Shown here: positions 22,463-33,682 of the stretch, piece after piece | Layout: each line of letters starts with the position of its first letter | Numbering within the stretch: the first letter of the stretch is position 1 | From: Moniliophthora roreri | Lineage: Eukaryota; Basidiomycota; Agaricomycetes; Agaricales; Marasmiaceae | NCBI GenBank assembly: GCA_001466705.2 | Contig: LATX02000100.1 | Location: forward strand, 124,001-188,000 | DNA length: 64,000 bases | Direction: 5' to 3' | Translations under genes and position numbers: made by a program | Notes under the pieces: model-generated | Seen by the model: only the letters and a program-made list of their open reading frames with translations | What the model was told of the DNA's origin: nothing | Databases searched by the model: none

Positions 22463-22548
22463 GAGATGGAGCCTGGAATCGAACCAGGACTACCCGCTCA
22501 AACACCTGAGATCGTCGCGGGAGCGTGCCAGTACACCATCCAATCGCT
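22463..22548 (-). tRNA. tRNA-like sequence with intact T-arm (uncertain)
   Basis: On the minus strand a T-arm CCTGG-TTCGATT-CCAGG is followed by CTCCATC, which pairs 6 of 7 with an upstream GATGGTG. GTGTACTGGCACGC could form a short D-like arm. I cannot place a standard anticodon stem with T33, so amino-acid identity is undetermined. It may be an intron-containing tRNA, a tRNA pseudogene or a SINE head. It lies immediately beside the 127-bp foldback at 22589. Confidence 0.3.
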
Positions 22549-22588
22549 GAATGGGCCGAATCGACATGGATGTTACGAGTCAAGGCCG

Positions 22589-22715
22589 TCAGGATTTCCC
22601 CACGTGCACTTTCCCGGCTTTTTTCCCCTTTTTGGGACAAAGGATGGCCGAAGGGCGTCCCAAAACGGCAAAAAAGCCGGGAAAGTGGCAGGCAGGGTCC
22701 GTGGGGAAATCCTGA
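22589..22715. repeat. 127-bp near-perfect foldback hairpin
   Basis: There are three nested paired arms: 22589-22604 with 22700-22715 (16 of 16), 22608-22624 with 22670-22686 (17 of 17), and 22630-22638 with 22657-22665 (9 of 9). They surround a GGCCGAAGGGC tip. The arms are separated by small asymmetric bulges (3 versus 13 nt outside the 17-bp arm). Transcribed from either strand it would be a very stable hairpin. A MITE-like foldback or a small-RNA precursor are both possible. Confidence 0.85.
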
Positions 22716-22719
22716 TACC

Positions 22720-24470
22720 TCAAGGGCGTATCCTCGTGGGAAACGATTGGATAAGCTAGGTTTCCGCGGAACTGCTCCCTTCCTTGCTTCAACGCATCGT
22801 GCTTCAACCATTCAATCCAATGAAAATTACAGGCTAAAGTATGATTGGACTGGTCTGAAAGCTACTTTTCCCGCTGTCTCTTGGGCATACTTCGCTAGTA
22901 GGATACGGAAACGAGGATTGAGAAGCCTGTGGATCAATATTTTGGCTGCTAAAGCGAGGGAGTACAAGGTGAGTACTGCTTTTGTCTGTTTTCCACGCCT
23001 AATTATATCACTCTCTTCTTCAACAGCTCTCTTGTTTGTACAAGAAACAAGTCAAGATCATGTGAAGAACACTGTTCCATACGCTCGCATACTTAAAACA
23101 TCCCACCTCTCACACTCTAGGCGCTGGAATGAAGTATTCCTTTTTACGGACAAGCACTTCCTCCGAGGCTTCATCGTGGCTCATGCGTTCATGCGTCACC
23201 CTACCCGTTTCTCGACCAAGCTTTCGTTTCTAGTCCTTACTTTCACTACACAATATGACATGATTGCGGCTCCGTAGCGCGTCAAAGTCCAGCATCACCA
23301 TCTCTTTCGTCTCCTATGCAAAAGGTCGGGCGGCATCCTGGAGATTAGGCAAATGGCAGAGGATGGTAGTGGTTAAGGAGGAAAGGATGCCTCGCGGCCA
23401 TCTCCCGTGATGCGAACAACGTGTCATCGTCGTCATAGCCGACCATGGGCAATCCATCATGTTCTATCAGCTTCGACGCCGTTCTCTTCCTTCTTCCACG
23501 ACGCTCCTGTTCCCTTATTCAAGAATCTCAAATGCAAAGCTCGATTTCGGGTACGTTGACTTTCAATCATGCGGTGTTGATTCCTTTTGGTCATATATCC
23601 TGTGACAGTTTTTAACCACGTCCAAACCTGTGAGTCCAAATGCATCTTGGACTTTTGAAACCATGATTTCCAGGTGGGAACCAGGTCAACCCTTGGCTAC
23701 CTTATTCTCGTACATGGTTACATGTCGTAACGGCAGACGCCGTCGCTCAAATTGCAGCTTTAGAGTGTGATTTCGGTATCCGATGAGTTGAGGAACACTG
23801 GTTGATCAGCCAGAGGATGGTACGTATCTTGTCCGCAATTTGATGTCGTTTACTGATTCGGTGATAAAAGGTACGACAACTCGAGGTGTAATGAAATATC
23901 TTCAGTGTAAGTGCCATATAGACCTTTGAGAGTTTGACCTCGGTGATTTGACTTTTGTTCTCGAGTGCATTGCATGGTCTGAGTCGTTTTGACGCAACAA
24001 GATCCGATAGTATAGTGTAGCAGAAGCACCTCCATAGAGAATCCCCGAATCCATCAATTCGATCCAGGCTGGATCATTAGAAGTGAATATAAATGAATTT
24101 TTCATGTTGAAATCTCTCGATGCCTGCCATCTTTCGGTCATACTCACCAACCCTCCAACGCCAAGTCGCCAGCTTGGAAACACCAATATTGTGAGGCCTA
24201 TAGAGGGGAATTTCAGGTATTGGTTTGTTAACGGATTTTAAATACCCCAGTATGCCGTGATCCCGGTCCTGTTGGGGGGATTGCAGAGGGATGCCGTGAT
24301 ACTGGTCTCAAGATATTATACCTGGTATGTCCTCATGTCTTTTTCATTCTAAATTCTTAGCACAGGTGCAGATATGGAGGAGTGAAATGATTGGGGACAT
24401 TAGCCCTTTGTATTGAGTATCGGGCCAGCTCACGCCAAGTCATGCAGTAGATCTTGTACTAGGGCGGTGG
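22720..24470. other. No gene recognised
   Basis: The longest frame here (to ~23277 on +) begins inside the foldback and carries no family motif. Short CpG-containing stretches around 22840-23280 (WAYFASRIRKRGLRSLW, FIVAHAFMRHPTRFSTK) read like protein but cannot be assigned. The part after ~24200 passes into CpG-poor DNA. Confidence 0.35.
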
Positions 24471-24479
24471 CGGGCGGCA

Positions 24480-27347
24480 TCAGGAAATCACCATCTTGCT
24501 CCCCACTTTCTACAACTTTCCTAACTTTTCACTAAATCAAATTGATGTTCTCTGTACATTAGGACACCAGTACAGCAAGTTTCAGTGACTCACTTTCAGG
24601 GGTCTGGAACCCTCCTCCCCACTTTCCACTTTGCTGAACTTTTTCATCAAAAATCACAAATTGTGGGAGTCCACACAGCAGCAACCAAAAATTAATTGTG
24701 ATATAGTTTTATTGTATGACCAAATGATTGTATTGAAACGGTTAGAATGGCCAGAATTGAGTGTGGAAGGGTCTTGAATTTTTCTCTTGTCCATGTCTTT
24801 CTGCATCTTTCACACTCTTTTTCCTGTTGATTCTGGCAGCAGAAGTTGTTCCCTGCCAGAAAAAAGATGGATCTGTTATGTATTCTGCCCTAGGTGCGTC
24901 TTGGAACCAATGTGGGTTAACAGTTATACACACATGGGTTTGAGGTGCATTGATTCTTCTCTCTCTTGTCCATGCCTTACTGATGTGCTGGCAGCATCCA
25001 TACCCTCAACCTTTACACTTCTATCATCATTCGTGCTCATTACTGTGCAACCTGGTTCTGTGAAGATCAATTCAACCCCATGCTCATTCCATATGTATCA
25101 ACATCGATCCTCTCAGACACCATGAGTTATTTACCAATCCAAAAATATGCTGGACTCTGAAACCTGCATCTTCACATTGTCTCTGGTCCCGAGGCTATGA
25201 TATGTATGTGTCCATTCTAGACATATTGCATTCAACTGACTGAAACGTTTCACAAACATTCTATTATCAAGATAAAAGAATAGCTATTGCATGACATGAA
25301 GAACACCTACCTCACCTTCTCTAATTCCCTGGGCAGCTTTGCCTCATCATGCCACTCTTTTCTCAGCCTCTATGCTCTGCTATGGACATTAACTCTGGCC
25401 ATGACACTGATATCTCCATGGCACTGCCTTCTCCTCCTCGGCCAAATCCTGTATTGTTGTCAATACAGCAACTATCAAATGCCACTGTTAACAACTCAGT
25501 GCCCACAAATGCCATCATGTCAAAGTTTGTGGGTCTTGGTGTCTTGATAGGCACTAAGTACCTGAAACTTGGCATTGACTTTGCAGAAGAAGCCAATGAT
25601 GACCTGGAAGGTGAACAGGAAGCCCTTCCAGCTCTCTCTAGCACTGTTGATGCAGAGAGTGATGAAGAAGAGGACAGGGGTGAGCTACAAACAAGGTGTA
25701 TGTTGGTGTGAATCTCTCCATTCCTGTGCTGAGATCTAATAACTATAGCTTGAATTCTGCTGCCACTACCCCTGCTACCAATGATGTTGAAGTTGGAACT
25801 GGCAAAGGGGAATCCAGCAAATACAAGGATGTTGTGAAGGAGTATTCCAAAGGCGTTACACCTGGGACAGTCCATGAGTATGAAGCATAAGTGTTTTATT
25901 TCTCCCCTTTGTTTGTGTAACTGACATTACTGTAGGCTAATGAAACAGCTCACTGCTTTCCTTGTCAAGCATGAGTTTATCAAACCCAGTGAAGAATTTT
26001 TCGGCAGCACACCCCATGAAGACTTGGCATATATGATTGTTGCTTGGATTGTGAATAGGTATGTTTTCAGAGTTTTTGAAATACACATCTCTTTGGCAGC
26101 TGCAATGCCATCAATCTGGATGGAACTGTCAAGCCCAATGCTGAATATCGACAAACCTTCAATCATGCACAGAGAATGTGTGCTGCTGCTACTTTTGGTT
26201 TCAGATGAATGCATGGACTTGGAAATACACCTTGGACTCAGAGTGAAGTGACAGGCAAGATGGTTGGAAATCCCTCAGTATTGCAGCAAGTGTCATTATA
26301 CATGGTCAGCCTATGTCAGTGTAAGGTAACTCTTATATTCCTATTCTTACATTTGATGCTGATCTCACATTCAGATTCATGCTGGAGAGAATGATGCCAC
26401 GAGTGCAAGAGCCATCAGTCATGTAAGTCTATTGCTGATAAACACATACACTTGCTAAGTATGTTATAGCAAACACTTCATGAGCTCTACAACTACAACA
26501 CCCATCCTGACAGATGGACTGTCAAGCCATTGGAGCAAGTTCTGCATCATGAGAGGACAAGATGATGGGGTGGCACAAAGTTTCACCAACTGATGCACCT
26601 TGCATACTGCATCACCTTCTTCTGCTTGCTTCAGGTTGATGAGGTCCTCAATATCTCAATTCCATGAGCTGGAGATAGTTGATGTGCCAATTGGTCAAGA
26701 TGGAGAGAAGACTGTGAAGATGCTCAAGGTTACATTGCCATTTAGAAAGATGAATCAGTTTGGTTGTAAGTATAACTGTTGATCTTTTTTCAACCCATAA
26801 CTCACCTTTTTCAGGTATTTAGCCCTTCTACTTGAGGCCCATGCCAGAGAACCAGTAGTACCTGTGTGCATATCAGGCATATGCCAAATGGGTGAAGTGC
26901 TGTCAGGAGACTGATGGTTTTGTGTTTCAGAGAGTGTTGAAAGCAGACCACATTTCCAAAACCAATAAGCCTTTGGTAAGTCTTTGGTTCTCTTCCTCAG
27001 CCTATGCAACAGTCTAATGATTTATTATATCTAGACATCACAAAAATTTCTGAAAGCCTTTCACCAAAACCTCCTTGACATCAATGTTGACCCAGCTCCA
27101 TATGGCACACACTCCTTCTGCTGCAGAGGCACCCAGTAGCTACATCTCTATTGTCAATGGCCACTCAAGAAAATTTGTGAGTGGGGCAGTTGGAGTGTTG
27201 ATTTCTCCAACATCACTATTATGAAATATCTTCAAAACTTCAACAACAACTTTATGCTCCCTTGTGAGTGGTATTTTGACATGGGCCAGCAACCAACAGT
27301 GACATGTAATGTCTGTGGGAGAAGTTGTGACTGCTGGGGCTTTTAGG
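24480..27347 (+). pseudogene. Decayed Crypton-like tyrosine recombinase
   Basis: From ~25350 the frames reconstruct, in order, an acidic N-terminal region (~25560-25680), a core-binding part (~25800-26330) and a catalytic part (~26470-27347). The core-binding part includes KEYSKGVTPGTVHEYE, MKQLTAFLVKHEFI, INLDGTVKP and GNPSVLQQVSLYMVSL. The catalytic part includes VDEVLNISIP, KVTLPFRKMNQFG, LLDINVDPAPYGTHSF, ICEWGSW, the nucleophile context ITIMKYL and CNVCGRSC at the end. Several GT-AG introns of ~45-55 nt are still visible. This matches a recombinase-like protein I recognise as abundant in agaric genomes. Stops (for example TGA after TFGFR) and the change of the conserved HSFR to HSFC remove function. 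Repeated CTCCCCACTTTC motifs at 24500-24640 may be part of the element's 5' end. Confidence 0.75.
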
Positions 27348-27779
27348 TACATGTATTTTGCTGTAGTATATAGGTCTCAGATGCAATTGACAAGTCAAAA
27401 GAATATGAATTTTCTGTGTTGATGCTAAATTGGGTGCACTGGATGTGAGACATGTGCATTACTGCCTCACACTAGTCTCAATCACTGTATGCCTTGTGCT
27501 GCCCACACTGCATCTTGCTAACTACCATCTCTTGACTTCTCAGCACCATGCTGCTCTTCTCTTTCATTGGTACACATGCTTGTCTTCAACAAATCTCAGC
27601 AGCAGTTTGGCATACTGCAAATGTCCTATAATACAATCTGAATCAGGAGATGGGTTGTGAGCAGTTTTAAAGGAGACAAGTTTGAGATACCTTTCACTTT
27701 TACCTCTTCTGTCACAATGGGTATTTCTGGTCTTTGGGTATGAGGTATCATTATTCTTGATGGATAGGTACTGACTTTG

Positions 27780-28860
27780 AATTAGCCTGAGCTGCTCTCT
27801 AGCAGTGAGATTTGTTCATTTTTGCACCTTGCAACACTCAATGGTCACCAACACCATGATCTGAAAACCTTGTTTGTGGGTATAGATGCACCATAAGTCA
27901 TTCTACATTATAAGATATGGCTACAGCTAACTTGTGTACTGTAGTGTGCTTCTAGATGCATTTACTGCAATATTCATGAATCGGTCCACATTGCACTCAT
28001 CTCTCACATGACTGCACCTCCTCTTTTACTGCTGCTGCAAGTACCTTAAACTCTCCATTATGCCAGTATTCTTTTTTGATGGACTGCTCAGCCCACCATT
28101 CAAACACAACATCAAGATTAAAACAGACACTATTCAATACTATAATGATGCAAAATGTATGATTATCAGCTTTGGATAGGAGGTTCACACTGTGAGAGGT
28201 GACTACTAGCAAGAAAATTGATTAGTAGAACTCACTAAATGTACAGGCACCAGGCAAGGCAGAAGCAGAACTTGCAGAATGCAATGCCAGAGGAATTTTA
28301 GACTGTGTCCTCAGCAACAACATTGACACACTCATTTTTGGAGCTCAACATGTTGCATGCTTGACAAAGTAAGCCAAATTATTGACAATAGGACAGACTA
28401 TCAACTCATATACTCTAAACAGACCAGACACCCACAAGGATGACATCATCATCTACTTGGCAGTAGCAATTGAAAACAATGATAGACTAGGTCTCAACCA
28501 TAAAGGCCTTATTCTCATTGCCTCAGTTTCAGGCAGAGACTACCACAAAGGCATTGAACATGCTGGGATCCAAACTGGTATTGCATTAGCTTGTGCTGGA
28601 TATGGCAGTTCCCTTGCAGCTATTTACTAGCAATACACTGGAGAAGAGTGATCTCAGCATCTCATCAAATGGCAAGAAGATGTTCAGTATGAGCTAAGGA
28701 CAAATGCATCTGGTTACCTTGGACGCCACCAGCCATCAATTGCAAAGAGGATTGACAACTCCTTTCTAAACCTTTAGGTACTCGATTATTACCTCAATCC
28801 TGTCACATCTTTCTTGACTGGTGCACCTCCAAATACTGAGTTTTGGGGCCCTCACAATCT
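27780..28860 (+). pseudogene. Decayed XPG/GEN1-like structure-specific nuclease
   Basis: N-domain remnants are LKTLFVGIDA (~27860) and PVFFFDGLLSPPFKHN (~28065). The I-domain is clearer: APGKAEAELAECNARG (~28250), VLSNNIDTLIFGAQ (~28305), then GLILIASVSGRDYHKGI and AGIQTGIALACAGYG (~28495-28620), the helix-hairpin-helix-like part. These are hallmarks of the FEN1/XPG/GEN1 superfamily, which cuts branched DNA. Stops occur after the AQHVACLTK segment and after LAAIY, so it is dead. It lies ~450 bp downstream of the tyrosine recombinase relic, on the same strand and in the same CpG-poor island. The gypsy element begins right after it. Confidence 0.7.
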
Positions 28861-28891
28861 CTGCTGGGTTCTTTTCAAATTTTTAAATTCT

Positions 28892-29212
28892 TCAGTCCTC
28901 GACATCTGACTCCTCATCTTTGTTCCTACCACCCATCCCATAGAATGCATAATCAGGACCTGAATATGGATTATTGTCAGCAATGCTACTATTCACACTT
29001 GCTTCCAACTCATCTAGTTGGTCAGCATCTGCATCTAAGACCTTCTGCAGGTCTGTGGGCAAGATAACAGGACCATACTGCAGCTTATGTAGTACCACTC
29101 GGAATGCAGCTACCTTCTTCTTCAACACTGTACCATCTATCTCAGCTACAATGTAAGAGCCACCTTTTGTTCTTCTGACTACCACATAAGGTCTGCAGTA
29201 TCTAGGTTTCAT
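28892..29212 (-). pseudogene. Ty3/gypsy integrase C-terminal tail (element 2)
   Basis: The 106-residue frame begins KPRYCRPYVVVRRTKGGSYIVAE, the SH3-like tail typical after a gypsy integrase core, and ends in an acidic stretch (NKDEESDVED). It is the last coding piece of the minus-strand element. No 3' LTR follows, since the XPG-like relic starts within ~40 bp. The element is therefore truncated at its 3' end. Confidence 0.75.
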
Positions 29213-29245
29213 TTTCCAATCAAGACTTTTCTCAATGGTAGTGTT

Positions 29246-30355
29246 TCAAACCTGGACTAAGGTCTCTGGTTCAAAGACATAGTTCTTGATTACATTCTTA
29301 TACTTTTTTTCATATCTCTTTAGTTCAGCCAACTTTTCCATACTCACTTTATGCATTATTGACTCTACTAACATTTTATGTTTGCCAAGAGCTCTAGCAC
29401 ATAAGCCTATAAGCTCTTCACAAGTTAACACCCTATCTGGTATGTCTACCAACCATGTGGACTCCTCTAAATCAAATGGCAGCACTGGATCAGCCCCTAC
29501 TACCAAGAAATACAGAGAGCATCCAAAACCTCTCCATGGAGTAACATGATTGGCCCAAAGGATGTGCTTCAGATACCAATACCATCTAGTGAGGTTATTA
29601 TTAGTTGCCTTAGCTAGCACCATTTGGATATCAAAGTGTGCCCTCTTGATCTTTCCATTAGCCTGAGAATTATAAAAGCTAATCTGTACGCCCCTTATGT
29701 TATACTTGTGTTCTAACTGATTAAGCACTTTCTTCATCTGACCAGCATTATCTGTTACTACTTTCTTCAGAATTCCCCACCTACAAATGAAGTCCTTGAA
29801 AAACCATTGGCCAATAGCACAAGCCTTATCTGACCTTAAGGCCCTTGCTTCTGACCAGGATGTCAATGCACAGTGACTGTGTACCACATATTTACAACTA
29901 TTACTCACCAGAGACACTTGAAAAGTATCTATATGAATCTTTTGAAACAACATGGGAGTATGTGTAAGCATAGGTGGAATTTTCACATGTCTATATATGT
30001 GCTCTTGACACAGTTTACAGCTCTTCACATACTACGACACATCATTCTCCATCTTGGGCCACCAGAACTGACATTCCAGTATGTCAAGAGTGGGTTGTAT
30101 GCCTTTATGTTCTAGGTAGTCATGAGCTCCAAGTAACATTCTCATTTGCTTTCTCTTATCTAGGACAACTAACTGGTGCTGTCCTTCTTCCTCTTTATTC
30201 CATTGATACAGTTTCATATTCTGACCAACAAAGTACCATCCAGCTTGTTCTTTAAATTGTTTTATTTCTTTAGGAGATTTGCCTTTAAGTACTTTGCTAT
30301 CCAGATTAGTCCAGTAGTCATAGATGTTCTGTATCTTCTGATCTAATTCTTTCAC
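29246..30355 (-). pseudogene. Ty3/gypsy integrase (zinc-binding and catalytic core, element 2)
   Basis: The frame 30355-30032 carries the zinc-binding region (HDYLEHKGIQ, FWWPKMENDV). The frame 30028-29246 starts with KSCKLCQEH, then the core with HIDTFQVS (first Asp), VTDNAGQ (second Asp) and NSQANGKIKRAHFD. In functional integrases the last motif reads NGxVERxH. Here the catalytic Glu is Lys, compatible with a CpG transition (ATCGAG to ATCAAG). A stop separates the two frames. The enzyme is inactive as read. Its role in an intact element is integration of the cDNA. Confidence 0.85.
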
Positions 30356-30553
30356 ATTTAGGGATCAATGCTCCTTATTATACAGATTATCTTCTGCCCA
30401 GGATCTATCCACTTCTTCCATGTAAGGCATCTGCATATATGCACTATAAAATGGCTCTGTTTTGAAAGGCTCTCTCTCAAACTGAAAATTAAGCATGTCT
30501 ACCATATGTCATAGATTGTACTCTTCATCAATTGCATACTGAAGGTCTTGCTC

Positions 30554-31160
30554 CTAGTCTTCTTCTGATTCCACTAATTCATGCAGGAATCTGCTATGTG
30601 TATCTATTTCATTATAGAAGTCACACAACTCTAACAGTTCTTCTACTACCCCTTCACCCATTTCAAACTTTATTGGTTCCCCATTATCTCCATCTCTGTC
30701 CTTAGGATCCAGTTTAGGAACAGCTGGTTTCTGTCCTCCTGGAGGTCTCTGCAATAAACCATCTGCCAAACCATGGCTGGTTGCTGGAATATGAATTAAG
30801 GTGAAGTAGTACTTCTGTATCTCTTCTATCCACCTATTGATCATTGCATTAGGAGTGATACTTGAATTGTCTAGCATTTCTTTGATGTATTTTGCATCTG
30901 TTTCTACTGCTAGCTTCCTACATCCAACTGTCCAATAATGTGTTGCTAATAGAGCCAACTTCAACCTGTAGAGTTCTCTCTTGGGCTGAGAGAATCCAGC
31001 TTCTTGCTCATTCAGAGTTATTGAACTGAACAAGCAATAATTCCTCTTTTTCATATCTTTTACATTGCGTTGATAGAGATAATATCCAACTGCAAGGTAA
31101 GAGGTATCTACTGCCAATACAACTTCTCCTTCACTTTCATAGTCTATTGGTTTCAAAGGC
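30554..31160 (-). pseudogene. Ty3/gypsy RNase H (element 2)
   Basis: The reading frame continues from LKPIDYESEGEVVLAVDTS (first catalytic Asp in AVDTS) through FSQPKRELYRLKLAL (the Glu motif), VETDAKYIKEML (the second Asp) and HIPATSHGLADGLLQRPP. This is a complete gypsy RNase H domain with its usual acidic residues. At its N-terminal side the frame breaks where a solo LTR is inserted, at 31184. In the intact element it would remove the RNA of the RNA-DNA hybrid. Confidence 0.85.
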
Positions 31161-31313
31161 TCTGTTGAAGATGCTCAAAAACCTATGCCTCTACTATGAA
31201 AACACAAGGCCTGTGGTGCCAAAATACCCCCGAAAAAGGTATATATGTAGTTCTTAATTCTCAGTTTTGTTTTGCAAGTTGGTTCAGCATGCTTCACTGT
31301 TACCGCAATGTCA

Positions 31314-32194
31314 AGAATAATTCTCAATGTCTCACTTGGTAGTTCAGGAGATGATTGCCTTCAAAGCAACTTCTCAGATCGAAAATGGGAGTTCGTTTGT
31401 ATAATATTTATCAGTTTTGTGGTTTTATCAATCACTTTGAAAGCAAATACTAGTATAGATTTTGACCAGAAACTGCCCAAAGAATAAACTTCTTCTAAGT
31501 GAGAATGAAGGTACCTCTTGTACCTGAATATAGCCTTCTTAGCTATGTTCTGCAATGATTCTCAAGAGGACAAATCTTCTAGACACTGCTAGCCTGAAAC
31601 TCTCTCTGATTCATGTTGAAACACCAGACTATACTGATGCATGTCAGCCACCCTTTTAGTAGACTGATACAATGTTTCTCTTATTAGAAAACATGCCTCT
31701 TGTGTTAAAAACTAAGCTCTTCCTAGCTTTTATTTATATCTCTGGTTTGGGTTACAATTTCAGGTCTCAACTAGCCTGTGCCTCTTGCACAACTAAATAA
31801 GCTAGAGCCCAAAGTGGTTGAAAAATACTGATTGCCGGTAGCTCTTCTACCTGAACAACAATGTCATACACTCTGGTAATTGGTGGGCAGTATCTCTCCT
31901 GCCTTCCACCTATAAAACACGTCCCCTTATATACCCTACAACATAAATAATCTAATATATCTGTCACACATACAAATAAAACTGAGTCAGGTGATAAATA
32001 TTATATAAACTGAGCTGTTTTTGGTAATTTCTCTGTCACAGTGTCCAATTGTAGTCAGGCTTTGTAGCCATAAACTCTTTTATTCTTTTTCTTTAACGAT
32101 TGTGCAGCCTTCTGACACTAACCATTTGCAATTTTCTCTATCAAACAGCCCTCCTTCTGACTCCATTTGAAAATATTATACTTCCATGCTGCTC
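31314..32194. repeat. Exact duplicate of 32196-33076 at a single-N gap
   Basis: These 881 bases are repeated exactly after the N at 32195 (offset 882). The first copy ends at the N and the second begins right after it, which is what two overlapping but unmerged contig ends produce. Confidence 0.9.
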
Positions 32195-32195
32195 N
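32195..32195. other. Assembly gap (single N)
   Basis: One N, inside the nested LTR. Exact 881-bp duplicates flank it. Confidence 0.95.
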
Positions 32196-33682
32196 AGAAT
32201 AATTCTCAATGTCTCACTTGGTAGTTCAGGAGATGATTGCCTTCAAAGCAACTTCTCAGATCGAAAATGGGAGTTCGTTTGTATAATATTTATCAGTTTT
32301 GTGGTTTTATCAATCACTTTGAAAGCAAATACTAGTATAGATTTTGACCAGAAACTGCCCAAAGAATAAACTTCTTCTAAGTGAGAATGAAGGTACCTCT
32401 TGTACCTGAATATAGCCTTCTTAGCTATGTTCTGCAATGATTCTCAAGAGGACAAATCTTCTAGACACTGCTAGCCTGAAACTCTCTCTGATTCATGTTG
32501 AAACACCAGACTATACTGATGCATGTCAGCCACCCTTTTAGTAGACTGATACAATGTTTCTCTTATTAGAAAACATGCCTCTTGTGTTAAAAACTAAGCT
32601 CTTCCTAGCTTTTATTTATATCTCTGGTTTGGGTTACAATTTCAGGTCTCAACTAGCCTGTGCCTCTTGCACAACTAAATAAGCTAGAGCCCAAAGTGGT
32701 TGAAAAATACTGATTGCCGGTAGCTCTTCTACCTGAACAACAATGTCATACACTCTGGTAATTGGTGGGCAGTATCTCTCCTGCCTTCCACCTATAAAAC
32801 ACGTCCCCTTATATACCCTACAACATAAATAATCTAATATATCTGTCACACATACAAATAAAACTGAGTCAGGTGATAAATATTATATAAACTGAGCTGT
32901 TTTTGGTAATTTCTCTGTCACAGTGTCCAATTGTAGTCAGGCTTTGTAGCCATAAACTCTTTTATTCTTTTTCTTTAACGATTGTGCAGCCTTCTGACAC
33001 TAACCATTTGCAATTTTCTCTATCAAACAGCCCTCCTTCTGACTCCATTTGAAAATATTATACTTCCATGCTGCTCCGCATGGTTCCTTCCTTCTCTGTC
33101 TACTATCATCTGCCCTATAGACACGTAATATGCTTCTATCTCTATGTTTAAAGTGTATGTGTAAGCTCAGCCATGCTGGTTTCTCATCATATAGCTTTGT
33201 CTTCCATTTTTCCATGATACAGGCACCCTTCTGGTAGCCAATCATCTATTTCATTCTTCAATTTTTGACATTTGGTATCTCGAGTATCTCTTGCCGATAA
33301 TCTGTCATCCTCTGTTTCACATCCATTTCTTGATAACATTCTTGTATATATATCATTGAAGGCTTTTATTCTTCCTTCAAGTTGGGTATAGATTGAAAAT
33401 ATCATTAAAAGTGAAAATATTCCCTTTAGTATGCTTTTGATAGAGAAGTATTATATGGTGTGGTTCCCTACAGGTTTGGGGATACTCCTCTGTGTTCAGA
33501 TTCACTGTTTATTTTCATACTAGCAGTGGTTGGGTACCCTTGTATGGCCTACCATCAACCATTACTCTGCTAACATTTTATATTCTTCTCTACTACTCAC
33601 TTTGACTGGCTGCTCAGGGCTCACACTAGTCCTCAATTCCCTTGTTTATGTCATTTCCAACTATAAAAGTGCAAAATATTCT

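Noticed and set aside
22463..22548. Selenocysteine tRNA as an explanation of the tRNA-like sequence
   Set aside because: It lacks the long acceptor/T helix and a TCA anticodon, and basidiomycetes are not expected to use selenocysteine.
22525..23277. 250-aa open frame on +
   Set aside because: It starts in the tRNA-like sequence and reads straight through the foldback hairpin; it has no signal, domain or motif. Most likely chance.
31314..33076. Biological tandem duplication within the nested LTR
   Set aside because: The two copies are exact and meet at a single N, so an unmerged contig overlap explains them better.
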